From the NCBI RefSeq assembly GCF_016803395.1, contig NZ_JAEVHL010000006.1, forward strand, positions 25,108 through 89,107: a stretch of 64,000 nt of DNA, read 5' to 3'. Positions 50,489-59,816 of the stretch are shown here, in pieces. The notes beneath the pieces were generated by a model. That model was not told the DNA's origin. It did not search any database and worked only from the letters and a program-made list of their open reading frames with translations. Within the stretch, counting starts at the first letter, position 1; every line of letters begins with the position of its first letter. The DNA comes from Micromonospora tarensis. Its GTDB lineage: Bacteria > Actinomycetota > Actinomycetes > Mycobacteriales > Micromonosporaceae. A program made the translations under genes and the position numbers.

Positions 50489-51445
50489 TTAGTTCGTCGC
50501 GGTCGGAACTCTCAGCCGGGACAGCGGTTCAGGTCGGATCGGCGGGTCGCAGTCGTACGCCATCCCGAGAAGCACCGCGGCGCCGAGTCCGGTCAGGGTG
50601 TGCAGCACCGTCTGACGATTTCGGCGAGTCGTGATGAGCCCGGCCTGACGGAGTACCGCGGTGTGCTGACTCACTCCCGCCGAGGAGATGCTCAGTTTGT
50701 CGGCCAGTTCTCCGGTCGTGCAGCTGTCGGCGAGTGTCCGAAGGATGCCGGCCCGGGTTCGGCCCAGCAACGACTCGAGCGCCTGACCCCCGTCGTCCGC
50801 CCCGTTCCAGAGCCTCGGGGCCGTCTGCCGATCCGGCGGCACCGAGAAGAACAGGACCGGCGGATCCGTCGACGGTTGCACGTCGAGCAGGACGCAGCAT
50901 CGGGTCGGCAGGAACAGCGACGGCGCCAGGATCAGGCCGCGGCCGTTGAGATGAACGATCCCGGGCTGGTCGAGCGGCAACTCCAACACCGGCAGTTCCC
51001 AGCGGGCGCCGGCGTGCAGCATCGACAGGAGCTTCTCGACCCCGCCGTTGACCAGGACACGGCCGCGGGCATCCCGCTCCGCCTCCAGGTACCGGCGGAT
51101 CCGTCCCCAGTACGGCAGGATGGCGGTGCGGCAGAAGTCCTGGATCGCCATCGTGGCCGCCTGCCGGCTGAGACCCGCGGCGCTGAGGCGGTTGTCGTCC
51201 ACGGCGGAGGGCCCCTGCAGCAACCACAGGAGGTCGGGAATGGGGCGCAGACGCTGCTGCAGCAAAATGCTCGCGACCGATCTGGTCCGGCTGGACTCGC
51301 GTACCCGCTGACGCCAATCCTCATAGACCACGCTGCTCGGGCGACTGAGCAGATCGAACGCGAACACCCCTTCCGTGAGCGGCCCCAGAGTGATCGTCAA
51401 CCTCACCCGGGACAGATCCCGGTCAGTGAAGTAGATCTTCGCCAC
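50489..51445 (-). CDS. ArsR-like winged-helix regulator with an N-terminal DUF5937-type domain
   Basis: 318 residues read from GTG 51445 (MAKIYFTDRDLSRVRLTITL). An N-terminus of the 'hxFTxxDLxRVR' form is the usual beginning of this actinomycete family, which is why the upstream open frame to 51829 is not used. Residues to about 230 form a sensor-like domain. The C-terminus is a winged helix: LLGRTRAGILRTLADSCTTG, ELADKLSISSAGVSQHTAVL with the recognition helix, and RQAGLITTRRNRQTVLHTLT. The ligand is unknown and no metal-binding Cys cluster is visible. It is divergent from the DrrAB-like transporter genes and precedes the leu-like operon, so it could control either (inference). Confidence 0.85.
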   Translation of the reverse strand: MAKIYFTDRDLSRVRLTITLGPLTEGVFAFDLLSRPSSVVYEDWRQRVRESSRTRSVASILLQQRLRPIPDLLWLLQGPSAVDDNRLSAAGLSRQAATMAIQDFCRTAILPYWGRIRRYLEAERDARGRVLVNGGVEKLLSMLHAGARWELPVLELPLDQPGIVHLNGRGLILAPSLFLPTRCCVLLDVQPSTDPPVLFFSVPPDRQTAPRLWNGADDGGQALESLLGRTRAGILRTLADSCTTGELADKLSISSAGVSQHTAVLRQAGLITTRRNRQTVLHTLTGLGAAVLLGMAYDCDPPIRPEPLSRLRVPTATN

Positions 51446-52051
51446 GACACCCCCATTGGCGTTGCGGGATATCACCGAGCGGATGAGACTGGGTTCGCGG
51501 ACGGCGGGCCGGCACATTCCCACCGGCCGACGGCCGAACCCAACCAGGGAGGAGACCGGCCTCCGGCAGCGATATCGAAATTCCGAAATTCGCCACCGGA
51601 GCCAGCGTCGTGCGGTTTCGCGGCACCACGGCCGCCGCGATATGCGTCGCGCGCTGGTTCTGGGTGCTGGGCAACCCCATGGAGTCCCTTTCCGCGGATA
51701 CGAGCGGCAGCCGCCAGCCGCAAACTCCGGCGCTCGGCGGCGAAGGCCCCTCGGATCCCCGAGCCGGTCTGGGCGCCACTCCTCGTACGGGCAAGCAAAG
51801 CAATCCGGTTGTCCGGCCCTCAAGGACACATCAAAAAGTCAATCCTTGGCCGGCCTGGTCGGCGGTCGGGGTTCGGCACCTGCTGGGCGACCAGGATCAG
51901 CCGCACCCGTTCACCACGAAGCGGCGATTCAAATTCTTTTCCGGCCCGGCTACCCGCGGCGTCGTCGCCAGTAGCGTCGAGCCCGGCGGTACTGGTCCCG
52001 GCCCGGCCGTTTCTCTGCTCGCCGGGCTGGAGCGGAAGGCCGGTAACCGGC
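51446..52051. other. 606-bp divergent intergenic region
   Basis: Long frames are open through this stretch on both strands, but their translations are Arg/Pro/Ser-rich, show no family pattern and have no ribosome site, so I treat it as non-coding. It must hold the promoters of the regulator (leftward) and of the ABC transporter (rightward). Bases 51920-51945 are relatively AT-rich. Nothing more definite is visible. Confidence 0.5.
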
Positions 52052-52987
52052 GTGATCGAAGTAGCTGGGTTGACCAAGGCGTTCGGCGCCACCAGAGCGC
52101 TGGAGGGGGTCAGCTTCACCGTGCCGGAGGGAACCGTCCTCGGCCTGATCGGGCACAACGGCGCCGGCAAGACCTCTTTGATCAACATCCTGAGCACCCT
52201 GCTCCCACCCACCAGCGGGACCGCCCGGGTCGCCGGCTACGACGTGGTCAGACAGGGGGCGCAGGTCCGGGCACGGATCGGCCTGACCGGACAGTTCGCG
52301 TCGATCGACGAAACCATGTCGGGACGGGACAACCTCATCCTGCTCGCCCGGCTACTCGGGGCCGGCCGCCGGGCGGCCGCCAGTCGGGTCGCCTACCTCC
52401 TGGAGATCTTCCGCCTCTCGACGGTCGCCAACCGGGCGGCGCGTACCTACTCCGGCGGGATGCGGCGGCGGCTCGACCTCGCCGCCAGCATCGTCGGACG
52501 CCCTCAGGTGATCTTCCTCGACGAGCCCACCACCGGTCTGGACCCGGAGGCCCGGCACGACGCCTGGGACCTGGTGCAACAGCTCGTCGACGACGGCACC
52601 ACCGTGCTACTCACCACCCAGTACCTGGAGGAGGCGGACCGGTTGGCGAAGTCCATCGTCGTGCTGGCGGCCGGACGGGTGCTCGCCTCCGGCACGCCCG
52701 CACAGCTCAAGGCCGAGGTGGGAGAGCGGTCCGTCACTGTCGTCCTGGGCGACGGCGCGGTCGGTCCGGCCGCGCTGGCCGCGCTCGAACGAGCCAACCT
52801 GACCGGCACGTACGACCGGGCCCGTCGCAGCGTCACCGTGCCCATCCACGACGCCGCGATGGTGGCCGAGGTGGTGGGCTGCATGAACGAGGCCGGCGCC
52901 CGACTGGACGGACTCACAGTTGTCGAGCCCACCCTGGACGACGTCTACCTGAGTCTCAAGGGCAGCGCCGCCACCGGTTCCGAATGA
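52052..52987 (+). CDS. ABC transporter ATP-binding protein, DrrA type
   Basis: 311 residues from GTG 52052 (MIEVAGLTKAFGATRALEGV); a GGAAGG lies 12 bases upstream, slightly far. Walker A is GHNGAGKTS, the signature is YSGGMRRRLDLA, Walker B is VIFLDEPTTGLDPEARHDAW, and the switch region reads LLTTQYLEEAD. The Gln in place of the usual switch His (TTQYLEEAD) and the C-terminal extension ending DGLTVVEPTLDDVYLSLKG are typical of the DrrA daunorubicin-resistance subfamily. It pairs with the permease 25 bases downstream. It lies just before the lasso-peptide genes on the same strand, so export of, or immunity to, the lasso peptide is plausible but unproven. Confidence 0.93.
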   Translation: MIEVAGLTKAFGATRALEGVSFTVPEGTVLGLIGHNGAGKTSLINILSTLLPPTSGTARVAGYDVVRQGAQVRARIGLTGQFASIDETMSGRDNLILLARLLGAGRRAAASRVAYLLEIFRLSTVANRAARTYSGGMRRRLDLAASIVGRPQVIFLDEPTTGLDPEARHDAWDLVQQLVDDGTTVLLTTQYLEEADRLAKSIVVLAAGRVLASGTPAQLKAEVGERSVTVVLGDGAVGPAALAALERANLTGTYDRARRSVTVPIHDAAMVAEVVGCMNEAGARLDGLTVVEPTLDDVYLSLKGSAATGSE

Positions 52988-53012
52988 TCACCAACCTCGC
53001 GGGGGAGGTCCG

Positions 53013-53858
53013 ATGTCGACCACGCTGATCCCAGCCACCGCGCCACCACCCGCGCGGGTGGACCTTTCCGGGATCGGTCCACCACTGCACGGCGCGGGAG
53101 CCCTGCGGCAGGTGCTGGTGCTCTCCGGTCGTTCCCTGCGGGTGCTGCGTGAACCAGCCCTGCTGGTGCCCAACCTGATCGAGCCGTTCCTCCTGCTCCT
53201 GCTCTTCAGCCAGGTGTTCCGCAGCCTTGCCCAGGTGCCCAGCTTCCCCGACGGCGTCAGCTACATCGACTACCTGCTGCCCGCGGTCCTGATATCGATG
53301 GGCATGACATCCGGGGTGAAGAGCGGTCTGCTGCTGAGTACGGACCTGCGCAACGGCGTCATCACCCGGTTTCGGACCATGCCACTCTGGACCGGGGCGG
53401 TCCTGCTCGCTCGCAGCTTCGCCGATGCCGCTCTCAACGCCGTGGAGCTGCTCTTCCTGCTGGTCATCGGCGCACTACTGTTCGGCTACGCACCGGCCGG
53501 TGGAATTGCCGGCGCCCTCGGCGCCATGCTTGTCGCCCTGAGCCTCGCCTGGTCCGTCGGCTGGGTCTTCATGGCGCTGACCACCCTGCTCCGTCGACCG
53601 GAGAGCCTGCAACAGATCGGCGGGATGCTCACCTTTCCGCTGATGTTCGCCTCGAACGCGTTCGTCACCACCGACGGGCTGCCGACCTGGTTGCGGGCCT
53701 TTGCCGAGGTGAACCCGCTGACCCACGCCATCAACGCGGCTCGGGGCCTGGCCCTTGGTGCCGCGACCCCGTCGATGGTCCTCTGGCCGCTCTGCATGTG
53801 CGCCGTCACCGTTCTGGTCGCCGCACCGGTAGCGATGCGCGGCTTCCGGCGCCCGTGA
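53013..53858 (+). CDS. ABC-2 type permease, DrrB type
   Basis: 281 residues starting MSTTLIPATAPPPARVDLSG at ATG 53013, with GGGGGAGG upstream. Six hydrophobic segments are visible, among them LLVPNLIEPFLLLLLFSQVF, IDYLLPAVLISMGMTSGV, LNAVELLFLLVIGALLFGY, ALGAMLVALSLAWSVGWVFM, GGMLTFPLMFASNAFV and the last at residues 255-275. The PAVLISMGM and NPLTHAINAARGLALG regions match DrrB/ABC-2 permeases. Together with the preceding ATPase it forms a complete two-gene exporter. Confidence 0.92.
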   Translation: MSTTLIPATAPPPARVDLSGIGPPLHGAGALRQVLVLSGRSLRVLREPALLVPNLIEPFLLLLLFSQVFRSLAQVPSFPDGVSYIDYLLPAVLISMGMTSGVKSGLLLSTDLRNGVITRFRTMPLWTGAVLLARSFADAALNAVELLFLLVIGALLFGYAPAGGIAGALGAMLVALSLAWSVGWVFMALTTLLRRPESLQQIGGMLTFPLMFASNAFVTTDGLPTWLRAFAEVNPLTHAINAARGLALGAATPSMVLWPLCMCAVTVLVAAPVAMRGFRRP

Positions 53859-54299
53859 CAGCGCCCGCCGCGGAACGGCGGTACCGCCCGGCGCCGAAGA
53901 CCGTGCCGGCGGCGAACGCGGGAGCCGCGTCGGCCCGGCCGCGGCGAGGTCGGCAGGGCGGCGCGCGCTCCGGGCTGAGCGGCCGAGCGTCGACAGCGGC
54001 ATGCGGGCAGACACCCCGACGGCGTACCTCGGCGTCGCCCCCGGGCACACATCCCACGGCAGGCTGACCGCGCCGTCAGTAGCTGCCATTAACGCACGGC
54101 AATTTACGCACGACTATCCGATCGGATTCCCGAAATGTAAGACCGAGCCACGTTCGGGTCACCAGGTGCGCCAGGGATCTGACAACCAGCCTGGGTCAGG
54201 AGTCAAGCACGATTAGCAACCTGCTATCTCCGATAGCCTCTGCTCGCTGCGACATCTAATCTGCTAGAACCGGCCGGAACATCTATCGGGAGGAAAAGA
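53859..54299 (+). promoter_or_regulatory. 441-bp leader region of the lasso-peptide operon
   Basis: No coding sequence is supported. The first half is GC-rich with a 12-bp palindrome GGCGGTACCGCC (53877-53888), possibly part of a terminator for the transporter pair. From about 54085 the composition becomes AT-richer. 54116-54127 is a perfect palindrome ATCCGATCGGAT, and 54179-54199 an imperfect inverted repeat (CTGAC..CCAG.CTGG.GTCAG). The lasso operon promoter should lie between 54130 and 54280; TAATCT at 54257-54262 is a possible -10 box without a convincing -35. GGGAGG (54288-54293) is the precursor's ribosome site. Confidence 0.5.
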
Positions 54300-54452
54300 A
54301 TGAACAACAACAACAACGCGAACAACAACAACACGAACAACAACAACCTGTACGAGACCCCGTCCTTCACGAAGGTGGGCAGCTTCCGCAAGCTGACCGG
54401 CTTCAGCATCACCACGATCAGCGCGGAGCTCTTCCTGCGCCGCTTCATCTGA
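54300..54452 (+). CDS. lasso peptide precursor with poly-Asn leader
   Basis: 50 residues from ATG 54300, GGGAGG six bases upstream. The leader starts M, then five Asn, Ala, four Asn, Thr, four Asn. It then carries the recognition motif LYETPSFTKVGSFRKLT, which fits the YxxPxxxxxGxxxxxT pattern read by lasso RRE proteins. The penultimate leader residue is Thr33, the usual -2 Thr, and Gly34 is -1. The predicted core is FSITTISAELFLRRFI (16 residues), and Glu sits exactly at core position 9, allowing a Phe1-Glu9 macrolactam ring with the tail LFLRRFI threaded. The TG junction and the RFI end resemble the fusilassin/fuscanodin precursor (core WYTAEWGLELIFVFPRFI). The cyclase gene starts 10 bases after the stop, followed by RRE and protease genes. 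Core and ring are predictions; the precursor call itself is strong. Confidence 0.93.
   Translation: MNNNNNANNNNTNNNNLYETPSFTKVGSFRKLTGFSITTISAELFLRRFI
54303..54347 (+). repeat. AAC trinucleotide repeat encoding the poly-Asn leader
   Basis: The run is (AAC)5 GCG (AAC)4 ACG (AAC)4: thirteen identical Asn codons interrupted by one Ala and one Thr codon, in frame at the start of the lasso precursor. It is the only such microsatellite I see in the window and stands out by base composition from the GC-rich surroundings. Copy number could vary by slippage. Confidence 0.95.
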
Positions 54453-54462
54453 CGGGTTGAGC

Positions 54463-56330
54463 ATGCCAGGCCATGATGGAACTCCCTGCTTCGTTGTGTT
54501 ACCGGACAACGCTGCTCTGGCCAGCTTGGCCTGGCATCCGTCACTGACAGGGCCGGGCATCCGGACCCTGCGCCACATGACCGGGCGCCGTGGATCATCG
54601 GCCGATGGTCCACGGGCGAGCTCGTCGCCAGCACGGACGGGCCGGTGCGAGTGGCGATGATCGGTCAGTTCGGAGCCAGCGCCGACGATCTGACTCGGCT
54701 GGTGGCCCGAGCGACAAGCGTCAGCGACGTGGACCACGTGCACGATCTCCCCGGATCGTTCGCCGTCATCGCGGCCGACGGTGACGCCGTCAAGGTGCAG
54801 GGCACCGCCTCCGGATGGCATCGCGTCTACCATGCCGAGATCAACGGCTGCACGGTGGCAGCGAGCCGGGCGGACCTGCTCGCCGCGTTGACCGGGGCGG
54901 AGCCGACGGCCAGCGCGCTCGCGATCCGGCTGCTCGAGCCGGTGCCGTATCCGCTCGGCGAGGCGCCGATGTGGCAGAACGTGACCGCCGTCGACCCGTA
55001 CGACCAGCTGGTCGTGACCGGCCACGGCCGGCACGCCCGCAGTGTGCGGTGGTGGTCGGCACCGGAACCCGCGCTCGGTCTCGCCGACGGGGCCCAGGCC
55101 GTGCGCGCGGCCCTCACCGCGGCCGTGGACGCCCGGATGCGGCCCGGCCAGCCGATGAGCACCGACCTGTCCGGTGGATACGACTCCACCGCGCTGGCCT
55201 TCCTGGCCGAGCGCAGGGGCGCCGACCTGGTGGCCTGCACGGCCCACAGTGACGATCCGCTCTCCGACGAGCTCGGCTGGGCCCGCCTGGCGGCAACCCA
55301 CCTGCGCCTCCGGGAGCACATCGTCCTGCCGCCCGAGGAGTTCACCCTGCCGTACGCCGAGATGGGCATCGGCGAAGATGTCCTCGACGAACCATCGATG
55401 ATGGTTCCGTACCGGGGCCGCGCGATGTCCACGATCCGGCGGATGGCCGGCACCGGCTCGACGATGCACTTCACCGGATTCGGTGGCGACCAGCTCTTCA
55501 CCGGAAGCCCGATCTACCTCCAGCGGCTGATGCGGCGGTCCCCCCGGCGAGCCGTCGCGAACCTGCGCGGTTACCGCGCTCTGTTCTCCTGGCGACGCGG
55601 GGCACTCCTGCGCGAACTGCTCGACCGCCGATCGCTGCGGAGCAGCCTGCTCGGCGTGAATCTGGACGAACCCCCGAGCGTCGACATCACCATCCCGAGT
55701 TTCGGCTGGGTTCCCACGCCACGGGTACCGCAGTGGTTGACGCCGATGGCCCGGGACATGATCAACGAGGCGCTCCGCGCCGCGGCGACGTCTGCCGTTC
55801 CGCTGGTCGAGGAGAAGGGCACCCATCTGGAGCTGCACGGGATCCGCGCCGCGACCCGCGAGGTAAGCGTCCTGGACGCGATGGCGCGGACCGTCGGCCT
55901 GCCGCTGGCCGCGCCGTTCTTCGACGACCACGTCATCGCGGCGGCGTTCTCGGTTCGCAGCGAGGAGCGGGTGACGCCGTACCGGTACAAGCCGTTGCTC
56001 GCCGCGGCCATGCGCGGCATCGTTCCGGACGACTGCCTCGACCGGCAGACGAAGGCCCAGGGCGGCGTCGAGGGCGCCGAGGGGCTGCGCCAGGAGCGGG
56101 TCCGGCTCGCGCAGCTCTGGGAGGACTCCCGCCTCGCCGATCTCGGCCTGGTCGACGCCGGTCGGCTACGCCAGCTGTGCTCGACCCCGTCCGCGCCGGA
56201 GCTGGCGGACGGGGCCCTGCTGAGCACGATCGCCTGTGAGTCGTGGCTTCGCACCCGGCCCGCATCCATCCGCCCGACACCTTGGGGACCCGATGAGCCT
56301 GCGTCTACACCAAGACTTCACCCTCACTGA
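54463..56330 (+). CDS. lasso macrolactam synthetase (asparagine-synthetase-like), split by a 1-base loss
   Basis: 622 residues when one base near 54588 is restored (ACCGGGCGCC|GTGG, probably CGCCCGTGG). The N-terminus reads MPGHDGTPCFVVLPDNAALA in one frame and then WIIGRWSTGELVASTDGPVR in the next. Without the correction it would start inside the N-terminal domain. Residues 1-170 are the glutaminase-like domain that keeps the fold but lacks a catalytic N-terminal Cys. The C-terminal ATP-PPi domain has TDLSGGYDSTALAFLAERRG, an SGGxDS loop that binds ATP, and FGGDQLFTG. Function: it activates the Glu9 side chain as acyl-AMP and closes the isopeptide bond to the core N-terminus while the tail is threaded. 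It overlaps the RRE gene by 38 bases. Confidence 0.92.
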
Positions 56331-56547
56331 AACCGACTTCGGGGCCGTGCTGCTGCATCGGCGGCGCGGCACGTACTGGCAGCTCAACCCCAGCGGCGCG
56401 CTCATCGTCACGAGCCTGCTCGGCGGCTCCGACGCCGACGGCGCGGTGCAGCGGCTCGTCGAGCAGTACGACGTGGACCCGGGGCAGGCCCGCCGGGACG
56501 TCGACTCGCTGGTGGCCGACATGCGCGCGGCGGGAGCACTCCGATGA
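56293..56547 (+). CDS. lasso RRE protein (PqqD-like, B1)
   Basis: 84 residues starting MSLRLHQDFTLTETDFGAVL at ATG 56293. This is the PqqD-like winged-helix fold that binds the precursor leader: LHRRRGTYWQLNPSGALIV is the characteristic strand-turn-helix segment, followed by an acidic helical C-terminus (QRLVEQYDVDPGQARRDVDS). Length fits discrete B1 proteins of actinomycetes. It recognises the Tyr-Pro-Gly-Thr leader motif and delivers the precursor to the protease. The stop overlaps the next start (ATGA). A possible ribosome site, TTGGGGA, lies within the cyclase coding region. Confidence 0.94.
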   Translation: MSLRLHQDFTLTETDFGAVLLHRRRGTYWQLNPSGALIVTSLLGGSDADGAVQRLVEQYDVDPGQARRDVDSLVADMRAAGALR

Positions 56548-56966
56548 CCTTCGAGATGACCGTCCACCGTGGTCCGCGGGACCCGTCACTGCGCCGCCGC
56601 CTGGTGACCAGGGCGGCGATCGTCCTCGGGCACACGCTCCGGCCGCTTCCGCCCGCGCTGCTGGCAAAGGTGCTGGGCCGGGTCAGCCGGGGTGCCCGGC
56701 CGGCCAGCTACGCGGAGGCCAAGGCCAGCCGCGACCGGGTGATGTCGGCCAGCCTCGGGATGAACGCGCTGCAGGCCTGCCTGCAACGGTCACTGGCGGT
56801 GGCCCTGCTCTGCCGGATGTCCGGCTGCTGGCCGACCTGGTGCGCCGGGGTACGCCAGAGCGAGCCGTTCACCGCCCACGCCTGGGTGGAGGCCGAGGGG
56901 CGCAGCGTCGGCGAGCCGGGGGTGTCCGAGCGGTTCGTGGCCCTGGTCCGGGTCAGCGCCGGCTAG
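56544..56966 (+). CDS. lasso leader peptidase (transglutaminase-like, B2)
   Basis: 140 residues starting MTFEMTVHRGPRDPSLRRRL at ATG 56544, overlapping the RRE gene by four bases. The cysteine-protease core is visible: catalytic Cys in NALQACLQRSLAVALLCRMS and His in FTAHAWVEAEGRSVGE, the CLQRSLA and HAWVE blocks being diagnostic of lasso B2 proteins. It cleaves the leader after Gly34 so that Phe1 is free for cyclisation. It is the last gene of the operon; a GC-rich hairpin overlaps its stop codon, and the DAHP synthase gene converges 18 bases away. Confidence 0.94.
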   Translation: MTFEMTVHRGPRDPSLRRRLVTRAAIVLGHTLRPLPPALLAKVLGRVSRGARPASYAEAKASRDRVMSASLGMNALQACLQRSLAVALLCRMSGCWPTWCAGVRQSEPFTAHAWVEAEGRSVGEPGVSERFVALVRVSAG

Positions 56967-56976
56967 CGGCCGGCGC
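56956..56976. terminator. short bidirectional hairpin between the lasso operon and DAHP synthase
   Basis: GCGCCGGC / GCCGGCGC with loop TAGCG; the stem begins within the last codons of the B2 gene and its stop lies in the loop. It is the only hairpin in the 18-bp convergent gap, so it may end both transcripts. There is no T-tract. Confidence 0.4.
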
Positions 56977-56984
56977 CGGCTGGG

Positions 56985-58900
<1,916 letters not shown>

Positions 58901-59266
58901 ATGAAGAAGCAGCTCGCCGCGATTCTGGCGACCACGCTCGGCGCGGGCGCCCTGATCCTCGGCGCGGCCGCACCCGCCTCCGCCGCTGTCGGTCCCCCGA
59001 CCGCCACCACTCCGGACGGTAAGACGATCGCCATCCGCGAGTTCGTCGGAGGCATGTACGCCCTCCTCCAGCCGGCGTCGGCCGGCGACTCGGCGTGGAC
59101 GCAGCGACAGGGTTCCACCGCACAGCTGGGCAAGGTGACCGCCACCAGCGACACCGCGAAGCTCGAGTCGACTCTGGTCGGCCCGATCTTCTACGCCTAC
59201 CGCGCGTGCGCGCAGACGTCGGGCGGCGTGACCTGCACCGCGTACTACAGCCCGCTCGGCCGCTAG
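58901..59266 (+). CDS. small secreted protein, tandem paralogue 1 (121 aa)
   Basis: Starts MKKQLAAILATTLGAGALIL at ATG 58901 with AAAGGGA upstream. A Sec signal peptide (positive N-terminus, hydrophobic core, AAAPASA cleavage near residue 28) precedes a mature part of about 93 residues. The conserved parts shared with the next gene are TTPDGKT, a GDSxW turn, KVTATS, and a C-terminal RACAQTS.GVTCTA with two Cys that probably form a disulfide. I do not recognise a family or function. An upstream in-frame extension to 58790 has no ribosome site and would mask the signal peptide. Export to the cell surface or medium is the only safe statement. Confidence 0.85.
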   Translation: MKKQLAAILATTLGAGALILGAAAPASAAVGPPTATTPDGKTIAIREFVGGMYALLQPASAGDSAWTQRQGSTAQLGKVTATSDTAKLESTLVGPIFYAYRACAQTSGGVTCTAYYSPLGR

Positions 59267-59400
59267 GCACGCCTGGACAGCCCGGGCCTCCATGCCCCAG
59301 CCGCACCGGCTGGCCACGCCCGCGGACCGCGCGCAGCACCGACGGTCCCCGGGTGCCATCTCGCCGACCCCCCTCGGCGGAAGCAACAGAGAGGAACACC

Positions 59401-59760
59401 ATGAGGAAGCGTTCTGCCGCACTCCTGGCTACCGCGATCGGCGCCAGCGCAATGTTCATGGGAGCCGCACCGGCGTCCGCCGCGGTCGACCCCACCCCGA
59501 GCACCACCACTCCCGACGGCAAGACCGTCCGGGTGTTCGAGTTCGTGTACGACTACCGCGCCCACCTGCTGCCGGCGCAGACCGGCGACTCGGTGTGGCT
59601 GGAGGTGTACGGCTCCACCGCGCCCAACACCAACAAGGTCACGGCCACCTCGAACACCGACCTGCTGATCTCGGGCTCGGTGGTCTGGGGCGTCTACGCG
59701 AAGCTGCGCGCCTGCGCCCAGACGTCCGCGGGCGTGACCTGCACCGCCTGGAACAAGTAA
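59401..59760 (+). CDS. small secreted protein, tandem paralogue 2 (119 aa)
   Basis: Starts MRKRSAALLATAIGASAMFM at ATG 59401, with AGAGAGGAACACC upstream, nearly the same leader sequence (GGAACACC) as its neighbour. The signal peptide ends in AAPASA near residue 27. The mature part repeats the layout of paralogue 1: TTPDGKT, GDSVW, KVTATS, and RACAQTSAGVTCTAWNK with two Cys. The two genes are 134 bases apart and clearly arose by tandem duplication. A strong terminator follows directly. Function unknown. Confidence 0.86.
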   Translation: MRKRSAALLATAIGASAMFMGAAPASAAVDPTPSTTTPDGKTVRVFEFVYDYRAHLLPAQTGDSVWLEVYGSTAPNTNKVTATSNTDLLISGSVVWGVYAKLRACAQTSAGVTCTAWNK

Positions 59761-59766
59761 TCCCCT

Positions 59767-59810
59767 GAGGGGCCGGTACGGCCGGGACATCCCGGCCGCA
59801 CCGGCCCCTC
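59767..59810. terminator. long bidirectional terminator hairpin
   Basis: GAGGGGCCGGT (59767-59777) pairs with ACCGGCCCCTC (59800-59810), and inside it CGGCCGGGA pairs with TCCCGGCCG around a CA loop, with one A/C mismatch between the two stems. It lies 6 bases after the secreted-protein stop and 6 bases before the end of the converging ligase gene, so it can serve both. Confidence 0.8.
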
Positions 59811-59816
59811 GCCACG

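Noticed and set aside
51446..51829. N-terminal extension of the ArsR-like regulator
   Set aside because: The translation is Arg/Pro-rich noise; the family N-terminus (MAKIYFTDRDLSRVR) begins at GTG 51445.
50408..52051. Long N-terminal extension of the DrrA-like ATPase
   Set aside because: It would run antisense through the ArsR-like gene; the ATPase domain begins directly at GTG 52052.
54402..54452. Lasso core starting at Gly34 (GFSITTISAE...)
   Set aside because: It would put the only acidic residue at core position 10, outside the usual 7-9 ring sizes, and would leave Thr at -1 instead of -2.
59297..59313. CCAGCCG/CGGCTGG hairpin between the two secreted-protein genes
   Set aside because: Only 7 bp with a 3-base loop and no T-tract; too weak to call a terminator.
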